From Ruminococcus sp. YRD2003 (GTDB lineage Bacteria; Bacillota; Clostridia; Oscillospirales; Ruminococcaceae), in contig FNZT01000006.1 in NCBI GenBank assembly GCA_900109435.1, forward strand, positions 62,001 to 126,000: a DNA stretch of 64,000 nucleotides, given 5' to 3'. This document shows positions 32,578-41,657 of the stretch, piece by piece. The position numbers were made by a program, and so were the translations under genes. The notes beneath the pieces were generated by a model. The model worked only from the letters and a program-made list of their open reading frames with translations, had not been told where the DNA came from and searched no databases. How positions within the stretch are numbered: the stretch's first letter is position 1; every line of letters starts with the position of its first letter.

Positions 32578-34773
32578 TTATCTGTACTTCTTTGTGTCAA
32601 GCGCGCGGATAGAGTTGAGTATCAGCAGCATCGCTGTGCCCGAGTCCGCAAAGACCGCCAGCCACATATTCGGGTGTCCGACAAGTCCGAGGACAAGCAC
32701 TGCCGCCTTGACAACAAGCGCGAAAATGATGTTCTCGCAGGATATCCGCAGCGTCTTGTCGGCTATCTTCTTCGCCGTCACTACCGACATAGGCTCGCTG
32801 CTGATGAATACCGCGTCCGCTGCCTCAAGTGCAAGGTCTGAGCCCGTCTGCATGGCTCCGCCAACGTCTGCGCCTGCGAGCACTGGGGCGTCGTTGAGTC
32901 CGTCACCGACAAACATCACGCTGCCGTGTTTCTCGCGGAGTGCTCTCAGCTCCGAAAGCTTCTCGTCGGGAAGAAGTCCGCCCTTTGCTGTGTCAACTCC
33001 AAGCGCGGCGCCGACTTCTTCTGCTGTTTCGGGGACGTCGCCCGTGAACATCGCCGTCGCTATGCCCATACTTTTCAGCGCCTTTACTGCCTCAGCCGAC
33101 GTCTTTTTCATCTCGTCGGATACGAGGATAACTCCTTCGACCCGACCGTCCACTGCCACGTATACCGACGTGCCTGCCACTGTCTGAGGGAGAACGGTGA
33201 GTTCCGCGCCCTTTTCCTGCATGAGTTTCATATTGCCGCAGAGAACTGTCCTGCCGTCTACCTCGGCTTCGACTCCCCTGCCCGCGATATCCGATGAGCG
33301 CCCTGGCTCTGTGAGGTGTATGCCGTTTGCACGGCAATAGCTGACTATGCTCTCGGCTACGGGATGTGTCGATATCTGTTCACAGCTGCCGCAGAAATGC
33401 AGGAGCTCCTCGTCGCTGAGGCTGCCTGCGCTCGTGATGCGCGTAACCGTGAAGCTGCCGTTCGTGAGCGTCCCCGTCTTGTCAAAGGCTATTGCCTTGA
33501 CCTTGCCGAGCGCCTCTATGGAATCACCGCCCTTGAAGAGGATGCCAAGCTTCGACGACGCGCCGATACCCGAGAAATACGCCAGCGGTACACTCAGCAC
33601 AAGGGCGCACGGGCAGCTTATTACAAGGAAGGTCAGCGCCGAATAGACCCATTTCTGCCAGTCGCCTGTGATGAGCGTGCCGAGCAGCGCTGTCGCTGCC
33701 GCTATCCCTATCACTATCGGTGTGTACACCTTGGCAAAGCGAGTGATGAAACGGTCAAGCTTCGGCTTCGCGGAGGAAGCGTCCTCGACGGCGTTCGCTA
33801 TCTTTGTTATCATGGAATCGTCCGCGGTGGCTGTCGCGCGGAGGGTGAAGGTCTCTGAAATGTTGATGCAGCCAGACATTATGCTGTCGCCTGCTCGGAC
33901 AGTCATCGGCACGGGCTCGCCGTTCACGGCGGATGTGTCGATCCGCGACTCGCCTGACTCGACTACTCCGTCGACCGCAATGCGCTCGCCGACTTTTATC
34001 CTGACTATGTCGCCGACCTCTATATCATCTGCGTCCACGCGGACATACTCTCCGCCGCGGAGCACGTCTGCCTCCTCAACACGGAGCTCCGTCACGTCTG
34101 TGATAGCCTTGCGGCTGCGCGAAACTGCGATGTCCTCGAACATTTCGCCTATGCGGAAGAAGAGTACGACTCCCACTGCCTCAGCATACTCGCCGAGAGC
34201 AAATGCTCCGAGTGTTGCGACCGTCATCAGGAAGTTCTCGTTGAATACATTGCCCTTTGTCAGGCTCTTGACCGTTGCTTTGAGAACGTTTATGCCAAGC
34301 ACCAGATATGCCGCTGCGTACAGTGCTATTGCTGCGGGAAGGAACTGTGTGAGGCGGTGTACTGCTATCGCTGCCGCAAACAGTACCACTCCAGCTGCAA
34401 GTACGGCTATCTCGAGCTTGCTGTTCTCCTCGTGGTCGTGGTGCTCATGCTCGTGTGCATGGTCGTGACCGCAGCCGCAGTGCTCGCCGTGGTGGTGTTC
34501 ATGCTCATGCTCATGCTCATGGCTGTGTTCATGTTCGCGGACGTGCTTCTTTTTGCCCGATGACGGCACAATCTCTACGTCGGGCTCGATAGACTGCGCT
34601 ATCTCGTTAATCCGTGCAAGAAGTCCCTCGCTGTGCTCCCCGCTTATCTTCAGACGCTTCAGCTGGAAGTTCAGCACCGCGGAATCGACTCCTTCAAGCT
34701 TGTTTATCGCTTCCTCTATCTTGCTGCCGCAATGCGCACAGCCGAGGTTGTGTATCTCATATGTCTTCTCCAT
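32578..34773 (-). CDS. Heavy-metal P-type ATPase (Zn/Cd/Pb exporter type)
   Basis: 731 residues. N-terminal HMA domain with GCAHCGSK (Cys12/Cys15), a His/Glu-rich linker with about 20 His (80-118, including GEHCGCGHDHAH), transmembrane helices, CPC in VISCPCALVLS, DKTGTLTNG phosphorylation site, HP in STHPVAESIV and GDGLNDAPVL hinge. The CPC plus His-rich linker is typical of P1B-2 (Zn2+/Cd2+/Pb2+) pumps. Transcribed from a consensus promoter with an adjoining SmtB/ArsR-type operator; no repressor gene lies in the window. Confidence 0.93.
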   Translation of the reverse strand: MEKTYEIHNLGCAHCGSKIEEAINKLEGVDSAVLNFQLKRLKISGEHSEGLLARINEIAQSIEPDVEIVPSSGKKKHVREHEHSHEHEHEHEHHHGEHCGCGHDHAHEHEHHDHEENSKLEIAVLAAGVVLFAAAIAVHRLTQFLPAAIALYAAAYLVLGINVLKATVKSLTKGNVFNENFLMTVATLGAFALGEYAEAVGVVLFFRIGEMFEDIAVSRSRKAITDVTELRVEEADVLRGGEYVRVDADDIEVGDIVRIKVGERIAVDGVVESGESRIDTSAVNGEPVPMTVRAGDSIMSGCINISETFTLRATATADDSMITKIANAVEDASSAKPKLDRFITRFAKVYTPIVIGIAAATALLGTLITGDWQKWVYSALTFLVISCPCALVLSVPLAYFSGIGASSKLGILFKGGDSIEALGKVKAIAFDKTGTLTNGSFTVTRITSAGSLSDEELLHFCGSCEQISTHPVAESIVSYCRANGIHLTEPGRSSDIAGRGVEAEVDGRTVLCGNMKLMQEKGAELTVLPQTVAGTSVYVAVDGRVEGVILVSDEMKKTSAEAVKALKSMGIATAMFTGDVPETAEEVGAALGVDTAKGGLLPDEKLSELRALREKHGSVMFVGDGLNDAPVLAGADVGGAMQTGSDLALEAADAVFISSEPMSVVTAKKIADKTLRISCENIIFALVVKAAVLVLGLVGHPNMWLAVFADSGTAMLLILNSIRALDTKKYR

Positions 34774-34789
34774 ATTATCACTCTCCTAA

Positions 34790-34813
34790 ACATATGAACA
34801 CTTGTTCATATGT
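34790..34813 (-). promoter_or_regulatory. SmtB/ArsR (CadC/CzrA)-type operator
   Basis: A perfect palindrome, ACATATGAACA (34790-34800), CT, TGTTCATATGT (34803-34813). It matches the known ArsR/SmtB-family metal-sensor consensus (ATATGAACA-n-TGTTCATAT). It overlaps the expected transcription start of the P-type ATPase gene, 17 bp ahead of the ATG. Confidence 0.85.
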
Positions 34814-34815
34814 TT

Positions 34816-34844
34816 ATTATATCATGCGTGTTGCCGTTTGTCAA
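34816..34844 (-). promoter_or_regulatory. Consensus sigma-A promoter of the metal ATPase operon
   Basis: TTGACA (34844-34839), 17-bp spacer, TATAAT (34821-34816): exact consensus at all 12 positions with ideal spacing. Such a strong promoter fits a gene held off by the repressor bound just downstream. Confidence 0.85.
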
Positions 34845-34872
34845 TAGTTTCCGAAGCTTTTTTGAAATATAT

Positions 34873-34901
34873 TTGATTTCGCGCTCGACATAGTATATAA
34901 T
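34873..34901 (+). promoter_or_regulatory. Promoter upstream of the second ECF sigma gene
   Basis: TTGATT (34873-34878), 17-bp spacer, TATAAT (34896-34901), 16 bp ahead of a long palindrome. Divergent from the metal ATPase promoter. Confidence 0.6.
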
Positions 34902-34916
34902 ATAGTAGAAAATACC

Positions 34917-34942
34917 ACATTGTTAACCACGGTTAACAATGT
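34917..34942. promoter_or_regulatory. 26-bp palindrome downstream of the promoter (candidate operator)
   Basis: ACATTGTTAACC (34917-34928), AC, GGTTAACAATGT (34931-34942): perfect 12-bp arms. It lies about 9-34 bp past the probable start site. It could be an operator or an RNA hairpin. The rest of the 220-bp leader up to 35166 is T-rich with one small hairpin (GCAGCC-CTGC-GGCTGC, ~35100-35115) and no gene. Confidence 0.6.
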
Positions 34943-35165
34943 TCCCACAGCTAAAGTTTTTTACTCCCCCTGCTCAAATGGCTGAAAACTGAGAAATTTA
35001 AGGCTTGTTAGTTTTGTATAACAATTTTTTGCATATTTTTTTCGGTTTTTTTCGTCTATTTTGCCTCCGAAATACACTTATATATGAAAGCTTTCAATGT
35101 GCAGCCCTGCGGCTGCCGCGGACCCGTCTGCATATATAACTGATATCGGAAGGGAGTGACTGAAA

Positions 35166-35765
35166 ATGACAGCAGGTCCTAAAACATACAATGGAGGTGT
35201 GGAAGCTATTTTGACTCTTTTTTCGCACAAAAAAACTGACGACAGCACATTCGGCGAGGTCAACCGACTCATCGTGCAGTGTGCGACTTCAAAAGAAAGC
35301 CTCGGCATCCTTTATCAAATGTTCAAGGGTACTGTGTTCGCTGTGGCGTTCAGTATCACTTCCGACTACCAGCTTGCCGAGGACTGCGTGATAGAGACGT
35401 TTATCCGCCTGACGCAGGCTGACAGCTTCAACCCGAAAAGAGGCAACGGAAAAGGATATATCATCAAAACTGCGCAAAACGTTGCTCACGAGCTCCTGAG
35501 ACGTCATGAGAGAGAGTACAGAAACTTCTTCATTCAGGGCTACGGTGAGGCTGACAAGACTGTCGAGGACAGTATTTTCATCAATCAGCTGCTCAAGCAC
35601 CTTACAAAAAAACAGAGACAGTTAGTCATCATGAAGTGCTGCAGCGATCTTTCATTCAGAGAAATCGCCGAGATCATGCATCTCCCCGAATCTACGGTTA
35701 AATCAAGGTATCAAAAGGCAATGGCTATCCTACAGGAAAAGGCAGGTGTTAACAGTGAAAAATGA
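35166..35765 (+). CDS. ECF RNA polymerase sigma factor
   Basis: 199 residues from the ATG behind GGGAG. Region 2: LYQMFKGTVFAVAFSITSDY, DCVIETFIRLTQAD; region 4: LLKHLTKKQRQLVIMKCCSD, LSFREIAEIMHLPESTVKSR. A TTG at 35211, 9 nt after GGAGGTG, is an alternative start that would remove 15 residues and matches the layout of the ECF gene at 28787. Overlaps the following anti-sigma-like gene. Confidence 0.9.
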   Translation: MTAGPKTYNGGVEAILTLFSHKKTDDSTFGEVNRLIVQCATSKESLGILYQMFKGTVFAVAFSITSDYQLAEDCVIETFIRLTQADSFNPKRGNGKGYIIKTAQNVAHELLRRHEREYRNFFIQGYGEADKTVEDSIFINQLLKHLTKKQRQLVIMKCCSDLSFREIAEIMHLPESTVKSRYQKAMAILQEKAGVNSEK

Positions 35766-37311
35766 GAATATCGGAAACAGCGACCTCGAGAAGGTGCTGA
35801 AGGATAAAATGAACGAGCTTTCTGATTCAGTTGACTGCTTCGATAAGATCTCCGCGCGTGCTTTTCCCGAAAAAGACCCAAATTTTTACGAAAGCGGATT
35901 CACCGTAAGTGACCTTGAGAACGTGACGGGCAGACGTGACCACGGCAGGCTGCTTCGCATAGCTGCTCTCGCGGCAGCTGTTGTGCTGTGCATCGTTTTC
36001 ATCCCGAAAACAGGCATCGTTCAGCGGGTGCTCTCCAATCTCGGCCGCCCTGTAACAAAGAATTACCAGCAGATAGTTACCGAGATAAACGAGGAGACCG
36101 AACTCCACAACTATCAGCAGCTCGATGTTCCGCTTGACTATTACCTAAAAAACGATGTGCTGGTAACGCCGCTTTTCAGCTGCCCCTTCGAGGACTGCGG
36201 CAAGGACGACGCTATGGTGCGCGTTTATATAAGAGAAATCGGCGCAGGACAGTTCACAAACTTCGATACGGCTCAGGTATATGCGGTCGAGTACATCGGC
36301 GAATACAGCGAGGAAAATATCGTTGCTGCGGCTAAGTCCGTATACTCCTTCTCCGACGACGACCTCAGCGAGGTCAAGCACGGAGGCAGCAACATCAACA
36401 CCGACCTGATCAATGCGGCGGTCACGCTCAACTTCGCGCCGGATACGGATAACGTTCTCCTCCATGACAAGGACGGCGACGCTGTTTCGATCGCGAATCA
36501 GAACTACGGCTGCTATATAAGATACGACGGCGAGACCGTCTATGCGCTGACTTCGGTACTCTACGGACACAAGGGAACGGGCTTCTCCGAGGACTGCTTC
36601 TATGACATCGTCACCACCTTCGACGGAAAGTTCATTGAGCTCCCCGACAGAACAGCTATGTGGGAGGAGTCGCTCTACTACGACGGAAGCTCTGCCTTCC
36701 CGCAGGACACGGACTCAAACTTCACCCGCGCCGAGCTGTTCGCTCACGGCAACTATGCATACGAAGCAATAAACAACTTCGGCTGCGTCGGCAATTTCAG
36801 CGAGTTCTCCGTCGATATGGATATGCTGAGAAAATGCTCGGAGATAAAGCTCTCGAGCTCGTACACTAACTCTACTGTCAGCACTATCGCTGCTCCCGCC
36901 GACCCCGACCTGCTCTACGGGCTGTCGATATACTACGCCTTTGAGCAGAGCTCGGACGGTGCGGAGTTCGACGAGCATGGCAGCGCTCCCGAGTATTTCA
37001 TCACGGTTTACTGCGACGAGATGATGCTGACAAGCTTGCCGCTCAATCAGTTTGCCTACAACCGCGCAAAATCCAACGAACAGGCTGAAATGGAGCGTGC
37101 CGCTCTCGCCGAGCTTGCAGCTGACAAGGATAAAGCTGCTCTCGAGGAGCTGCTTACGGAGTATGAAGTCAAAAACGCCGATCTCACGGATAAGCTGCAC
37201 TCCGACCTCAACGGCTGGGAAAAACAGAACATCAGCGACGATATCGAATTCAATAACTCGATGATCAAGGATATCAAGCGCTGCATAGCTGACCTCGACT
37301 CAAATAACTGA
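35755..37311 (+). CDS. Large membrane anti-sigma-like protein
   Basis: About 518 residues from the GTG at 35755, which overlaps the sigma gene by 11 nt. Cytoplasmic part ~1-63, membrane segment ~64-83 (LLRIAALAAAVVLCIVFIP), a large extracellular domain (~90-440) with two Cys (CPFEDCG), and a C-terminal charged coiled coil (~440-515, ELAADKDKAALEELLTEYEV). The position and topology suggest the anti-sigma factor and sensor for the sigma factor in front. The extracellular domain is not one I recognise. Confidence 0.65.
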   Translation: MKNENIGNSDLEKVLKDKMNELSDSVDCFDKISARAFPEKDPNFYESGFTVSDLENVTGRRDHGRLLRIAALAAAVVLCIVFIPKTGIVQRVLSNLGRPVTKNYQQIVTEINEETELHNYQQLDVPLDYYLKNDVLVTPLFSCPFEDCGKDDAMVRVYIREIGAGQFTNFDTAQVYAVEYIGEYSEENIVAAAKSVYSFSDDDLSEVKHGGSNINTDLINAAVTLNFAPDTDNVLLHDKDGDAVSIANQNYGCYIRYDGETVYALTSVLYGHKGTGFSEDCFYDIVTTFDGKFIELPDRTAMWEESLYYDGSSAFPQDTDSNFTRAELFAHGNYAYEAINNFGCVGNFSEFSVDMDMLRKCSEIKLSSSYTNSTVSTIAAPADPDLLYGLSIYYAFEQSSDGAEFDEHGSAPEYFITVYCDEMMLTSLPLNQFAYNRAKSNEQAEMERAALAELAADKDKAALEELLTEYEVKNADLTDKLHSDLNGWEKQNISDDIEFNNSMIKDIKRCIADLDSNN

Positions 37312-37372
37312 CACAGTGTTTCCGCACGAATAAGGAAATCAGAAAGAATCAACAAAAGAAAGTTCAATTACA

Positions 37373-37405
37373 GGGCTGCCGCCAATACGCGGCAGCTCCG
37401 TTTTT
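37373..37405 (+). terminator. Terminator of the second ECF operon
   Basis: GCTGCCGC (37375-37382), 6-nt loop, GCGGCAGC (37389-37396), TCCG and TTTTT. Confidence 0.85.
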
Positions 37406-37513
37406 ATCAAGGCTGCACCGAGCAAAGACCTCCTGATCGCTTTGTACGGTGTTGTCTAAAAAATGCTTGACAATATTTGGCAAAAGTGGTATAATAGCTT
37501 TTGTTAATGAATT

Positions 37514-37600
37514 GCCGCTGTGGTGGAATAGGCAGACACAAGGGACTTAAAATCCCTCGGAGTAAAATCCGTACCGGTTCGACCCCGGTCAGCGGCACCA
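37514..37600 (+). tRNA. tRNA-Leu (TAA)
   Basis: 87 nt including CCA. Acceptor GCCGCTG/CAGCGGC, D arm with TGGTGGAATAGGCAGACAC, anticodon loop CTTAAAA (anticodon TAA), class II variable arm, T arm GGTTCGACCCC. Confidence 0.95.
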
Positions 37601-37749
37601 ACGGGGAGCGCACGCTGTTCGCGTTATTTCCCGCAAGTCACTGTTTTTACAGTATCACTGCATTAGGTCACTGAACAGTTTTGCAGCTTCATCTCGCAGG
37701 TCACTGCCTGCGGGATTTTATTTTACTTTCTCAGGAGGTGAGGACAAGT

Positions 37750-38826
37750 TTGAAAAAGCTAATACACGATTTCTTCGGGCACTTCTTCTCAAATCCGCTC
37801 CTCCCCCTGCTCGTGATCATCGGCTCCGTTTCGGTCATGCTCTTTACGGGCGACGATCGCTCCGAACGCATGGACTCCGATGTGCCCGACTATGTGCGCA
37901 CGTCTGTCCCGCTCGTTGTAACCACCGTCACCGATCCCACTGTTCCTGCTTCGTCCTCCGCTGACAGTACGTCTTTCTCATCATCAGCTGCTTCCACCGT
38001 GACAACTGCCGCTCCGATGACCGTCGCTTCATTCACTTCCGAGACAACGACCACGGCTTCGACCACTGTTCCCGTCACCGACATTGAGACTACGTCCGCA
38101 GAAAATACCGAAGCTGTAACTACCGAGACCGACAAGCCCGACGATACTCCGCGTGAGCGCCCTCAGGTTTCCAACTATACGGTCTACGTCGGCGCCGATT
38201 CCCCGAACAGCGGCTTCTATCAGGAGAGGCTCGTTATCTTCGGCGATTCGATTGCTTCCGGATTCAACTTATACGGCTATATACCGCGCGAGCACAATGT
38301 TGCCGCTGAATCTATGGCGCTCTGGAATCTGAGCAGGTATTCCTTCGACCTCGGCGGAGGTGTGATGAATCCCGTCGATGCGGCTGTTTACAGCGACTCT
38401 CCTCTCATCTATATCTCGATAGGTATGAACGATATCCCCGGTACCAACCCTGACAGCTACGCAAACTCGGTTTACACCATCGCTCAGCAGCTCGTTGACA
38501 ACATTCCCGATGTTACCGTGGTCATCGGTTCGATAACGCCTGTTTCCGCTAATAACTACTACACCACCAATGACAGGATAGACAGCTTCAACAATGCCGC
38601 AAGAGACACTGTCGATGCTTACGGCAACGAACAGATACTCTTCTTCGACGTGAATTCTGTGCTCAAAGACCCGAATACGGGCGCTCTTGCAGGCAGTATC
38701 TCAGCAGGCGACGGTCTGCATATCTCGGGTGCGGCTTACGGCTACTGGCTGAACGCTCTGTTCAGCTTCCTCGACGCCAATGACGTTACAACACGGATCG
38801 AGGCGCATGACAGCAAATACGAATAA
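37750..38826 (+). CDS. Membrane-anchored SGNH/GDSL hydrolase
   Basis: About 358 residues from the TTG at 37750, 11 nt after AGGAGG; no ATG fits. An uncleaved N-terminal anchor (~14-35, LLPLLVIIGSVSVMLF) is followed by a Thr/Ser/Val-rich linker (~45-150), then an SGNH domain: block I FGDSIASGF, block III IGMNDIPG, block V DGLHISGAAYGYW. Likely an extracellular esterase or acetylhydrolase acting on wall or plant polysaccharide; it has no dockerin. Single gene between tRNA-Leu and a bidirectional terminator. Confidence 0.85.
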   Translation: MKKLIHDFFGHFFSNPLLPLLVIIGSVSVMLFTGDDRSERMDSDVPDYVRTSVPLVVTTVTDPTVPASSSADSTSFSSSAASTVTTAAPMTVASFTSETTTTASTTVPVTDIETTSAENTEAVTTETDKPDDTPRERPQVSNYTVYVGADSPNSGFYQERLVIFGDSIASGFNLYGYIPREHNVAAESMALWNLSRYSFDLGGGVMNPVDAAVYSDSPLIYISIGMNDIPGTNPDSYANSVYTIAQQLVDNIPDVTVVIGSITPVSANNYYTTNDRIDSFNNAARDTVDAYGNEQILFFDVNSVLKDPNTGALAGSISAGDGLHISGAAYGYWLNALFSFLDANDVTTRIEAHDSKYE

Positions 38827-38850
38827 TGCTCCTCTGTGCAGATAACAAAT

Positions 38851-38893
38851 AAAAAAGGTGATACCCGATATACAACGGTATCACCTTTTTTTG
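38851..38893. terminator. Bidirectional terminator
   Basis: AAAAAGGTGATACC (38852-38865) pairs with GGTATCACCTTTTT (38877-38890); A run on the left and T run on the right. Lies between convergent SGNH and GNAT genes. Confidence 0.9.
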
Positions 38894-38906
38894 TATAGCG
38901 TAACGG

Positions 38907-39455
38907 TCAGCGGACAGGCTTTTCTATGCAGTAGCAGACCTCGCCTGCGGGTGTCTCCCCTGCTCTGCGGAACCGCTCGACATTATCTGTGATGTGCATG
39001 GACGATTTCTCCAGCACACGCCCCGACTTCACATTCTCTGCGCGGTGATAAGCCTCGAGCTTTTCAAAGCCCGTATTCGCAAAAGCATAGGCGATGACCG
39101 CGGAAAGTGCTTCTCCCGCATAGCCGTGTCCCCAGAAACGGCTGCCTATACAATACTCTATCTCTGCGGCTGCTATGTCGCTGTATACGCGGCAAAACGC
39201 TATCTGTCCAATACAGTGCCCGCTTACGCGCTCAATTATCGCCCAGCGGTAGAAATCAGGCTGCTCATAGGCGGTTATCCACTTCGCAAGCAGTGCTCCG
39301 ACCTGTGCTTCGTCCGTATAGACGGGCTCGCCGTACTCGTACTGTACCTGCGGCTCGCTTATCCAGTTCGCAAGCATATCGGCTCCGTCGGAAAGAGCGA
39401 ATCTGCGCAGTATCAGACGCTCTGACTCTATTGTTGATGTTCCTGTGTGGTTCAT
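38907..39455 (-). CDS. GNAT family N-acetyltransferase (RimJ/RimL-like)
   Basis: 182 residues. Starts TIESERLILRRF, the usual opening of RimJ-type acetyltransferases; the acetyl-CoA loop is IGSRFWGHGYAGEALSAVIA, followed by HRAENVKSGRVLEKSSM. No membrane segment. GAGGTCACCA lies ahead of the ATG. Confidence 0.9.
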   Translation of the reverse strand: MNHTGTSTIESERLILRRFALSDGADMLANWISEPQVQYEYGEPVYTDEAQVGALLAKWITAYEQPDFYRWAIIERVSGHCIGQIAFCRVYSDIAAAEIEYCIGSRFWGHGYAGEALSAVIAYAFANTGFEKLEAYHRAENVKSGRVLEKSSMHITDNVERFRRAGETPAGEVCYCIEKPVR

Positions 39456-39625
39456 TGGTGACCTCCTGTTGTATCATTACGAATATAATACCACAGACTG
39501 CGCACTTTTGCAAGCAGCAAGGCTCGTCGGGCGTTGACAGAAGGTGCTTTTCATGGTAAAATCTATTTAAAGCAACACTTTCGGTAAAAAGTTCGGTTTC
39601 CGAATAAATCAAGGAGGAGCGCTTT

Positions 39626-40114
39626 ATGGCTTCTGTGTCAAATGTAATAATGCTCTGCGGGAGACTGTGCAGCGGTAAATCCACATATTCTGCCATGCTG
39701 CGTGATGAGCTCGGTGCGGTCGTACTCTCGGTCGACGAGCTGATGATAGCCATACTCGGCAGAGAGACGGGTGATATGCACGACGAATACGTCCGCCGCG
39801 CAAAGCAGTACATCCTCCGCAAGGCTGCTGAGACTGCCCGCGCGGGAGCTGTTGTCGTCCTCGACCAAGGCTTCTGGTCGCGTGCGGAGCGCCGCGATGC
39901 GCGGGATTTCTTCGCAGCACGGGATGTGGACTGCGAGCTTAGATACTGCAAGATAACAGACGAGGAGTGGGAGCGCCGCATCGCCAAGCGCAATGCCGAG
40001 GTCGCGGAGGGACGCTCGGACGCTTACTTCGTCGATGATGGGCTTAAAGCGAAGTTCCTCGCCATGTTCGAGGAGCCCGACGAGGACGAAGCAGATATTG
40101 TCGTAGAGGTGTAA
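39626..40114 (+). CDS. P-loop AAA-family kinase-like protein
   Basis: 162 residues. Walker A is LCGRLCSGKST (about 10-20); VVVLDQGFWS carries the Walker B-like strand and a DxGF motif as in zeta-toxin/AAA_33 kinases; the lid Arg are in RRIAKRNAE. Probably phosphorylates a small molecule such as an antibiotic or nucleoside; no antitoxin gene is nearby. Followed 1 nt later by the TrmH-type gene. Confidence 0.8.
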   Translation: MASVSNVIMLCGRLCSGKSTYSAMLRDELGAVVLSVDELMIAILGRETGDMHDEYVRRAKQYILRKAAETARAGAVVVLDQGFWSRAERRDARDFFAARDVDCELRYCKITDEEWERRIAKRNAEVAEGRSDAYFVDDGLKAKFLAMFEEPDEDEADIVVEV

Positions 40115-40115
40115 A

Positions 40116-40916
40116 ATGGCTGTATTACGTGAAATATCCGACCTCAGAGCTGCCGAGCTCTCGCCGTATACCGACACCTCCGAGCTGAATCTGCTCCGTG
40201 AGGGACTGTTCGTAGCCGAGAGCCCCAAGGTCATACGCACTGCGCTCGACGCGGGAGCAGAAGCGGTCTCGCTGCTCGTCGAGGACAAATATGTTACGGG
40301 TCAGGCGGCTGACATAATCGCTCGGGTGGGTGATATTCCCGTATTCCACGGGAACTCCGCTGCGCTCTCGGAGCTGACAGGCTATAAGCTCACGCAAGGT
40401 GTACTCGCTGCGATGAAACGTGCTCCGCTGCCAGATATTGGCAATATACTGCGGGATTCGCACCGAATCGTTCTCCTCGAGAACATAATGAACCAGACCA
40501 ACACGGGCGCGATATTCCGCTCGGCTGCTGCGCTCGGATTCGACGCGGTGCTGCTCACGGACGGGTGCAGCGACCCGCTATTCCGCCGCTCGGTGCGCGT
40601 CAGCATGGGAAGCGTTTTTCTCATACCGTGGGCGCGTATCGGCAGTGCTTCGCCCGATTACATTCGCACTCTCCGCGAGGCAGGCTTCGTCACTGCCGCT
40701 ATGGCTCTGCGGAGTGACAACATTACCATAAGCGACCCGCGCGTTACCGAGGCTGAAAGGCTTGCGGTCGTGCTCGGCACGGAGGGTGACGGACTGCTCA
40801 GCTCCACTATCGAGGAGTGCGACTATACGATAAAGATTCCGATGTCTCACGGCGTTGACTCGCTCAACGTCGCGGCTGCGAGCGCTGTTGCCTTCTGGCA
40901 GCTCGGCAGACACTGA
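40116..40916 (+). CDS. TrmH/SpoU family RNA 2'-O-methyltransferase
   Basis: 266 residues. An N-terminal substrate-binding domain (~1-100) is followed by the SPOUT knot: motif 1 NQTNTGAIFRSAAALGFD, motif 2 VVLGTEGDGL, motif 3 KIPMSHGVDSLNVAAASAVA. Methylates a ribose in rRNA or tRNA; the exact site cannot be assigned. Part of a compact run (kinase, methyltransferase, surE, mtnN) with gaps of 1-13 bp. Confidence 0.93.
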   Translation: MAVLREISDLRAAELSPYTDTSELNLLREGLFVAESPKVIRTALDAGAEAVSLLVEDKYVTGQAADIIARVGDIPVFHGNSAALSELTGYKLTQGVLAAMKRAPLPDIGNILRDSHRIVLLENIMNQTNTGAIFRSAAALGFDAVLLTDGCSDPLFRRSVRVSMGSVFLIPWARIGSASPDYIRTLREAGFVTAAMALRSDNITISDPRVTEAERLAVVLGTEGDGLLSSTIEECDYTIKIPMSHGVDSLNVAAASAVAFWQLGRH

Positions 40917-40927
40917 AAGGAGCATAT

Positions 40928-41644
40928 ATGCGTTCGATTCTTATTGCTAATGATGACGGGATAAATGATGAGGGGCTCATCCGCCTCGCCAAGCTCGCAA
41001 AGGAGCTCGGCGAGGTGTGGGTGGTCGCTCCCGACGACCAGCGGAGCGCCGCTTCACACGCGATATCCCTACACAGCCATATCGACATTTATCCACACGA
41101 TTTTCCGATAGACGGCGTACACGCATTCTCGTGCAGCGGGACTCCAGCGGACTGCGTCCGTGTGGGGGCTCTTAGTATCATGCCGCATAAGCCCGACGTA
41201 GTACTTGCGGGGATAAACAGAGGACTCAACGTCGCGACGGACATTCAATACTCGGGCACTGCGGGCGCCGCCTTCGAGGGAGCTTTTCAGGGCTGCCTGT
41301 CCATTGCGGTCTCCGAGGGGATAAGCTCCTGCCATGATGTCGCGGATAAGTTCCTGCCGCAGATACTCGCGGAGCTCATGGAGCAGAAGCTCGGCTACGG
41401 ACAGATCTTCAACGTCAATATCCCAGCGTGCACACTCGGGGAATTTGGCGGTATACTTCGGAACAGAGCCGTTTCTCACGGTATGTTCTACCGAGACCGC
41501 TACAAGAAAACCGCCGACCTACTCAACGGCGGTATGAGGCTCGAAGTGGACGGCTTGTACAACGAGGACTGCGAACCCGATACCGATTTCAGAGCAGTCG
41601 TCGATAATTTCATTTCTATCGGTATCGTGAATAATCTCAGCTGA
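40928..41644 (+). CDS. surE: 5'/3'-nucleotidase SurE
   Basis: 238 residues. The SurE signature is intact: ILIANDDGINDEG (metal-binding Asp pair), VVAPDDQRSAASHAI, SGTPADCV and VLAGINRGLN with the metal-binding Asn. Dephosphorylates nucleoside monophosphates. Sits 11 bp after the TrmH-type gene. Confidence 0.95.
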   Translation: MRSILIANDDGINDEGLIRLAKLAKELGEVWVVAPDDQRSAASHAISLHSHIDIYPHDFPIDGVHAFSCSGTPADCVRVGALSIMPHKPDVVLAGINRGLNVATDIQYSGTAGAAFEGAFQGCLSIAVSEGISSCHDVADKFLPQILAELMEQKLGYGQIFNVNIPACTLGEFGGILRNRAVSHGMFYRDRYKKTADLLNGGMRLEVDGLYNEDCEPDTDFRAVVDNFISIGIVNNLS

Positions 41645-41657
41645 CGGAGGTATTAAA

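Noticed and set aside
32128..34468. Long plus-strand open frames over the metal ATPase and methyltransferase genes
   Set aside because: They mirror strongly biased minus-strand codons (HMA, CPC, DKTG motifs are on the minus strand); no ribosome sites or family patterns.
39626..40114. Zeta-type toxin of a toxin-antitoxin pair
   Set aside because: The kinase fold fits, but no epsilon-like antitoxin is adjacent and it sits in a housekeeping gene run.
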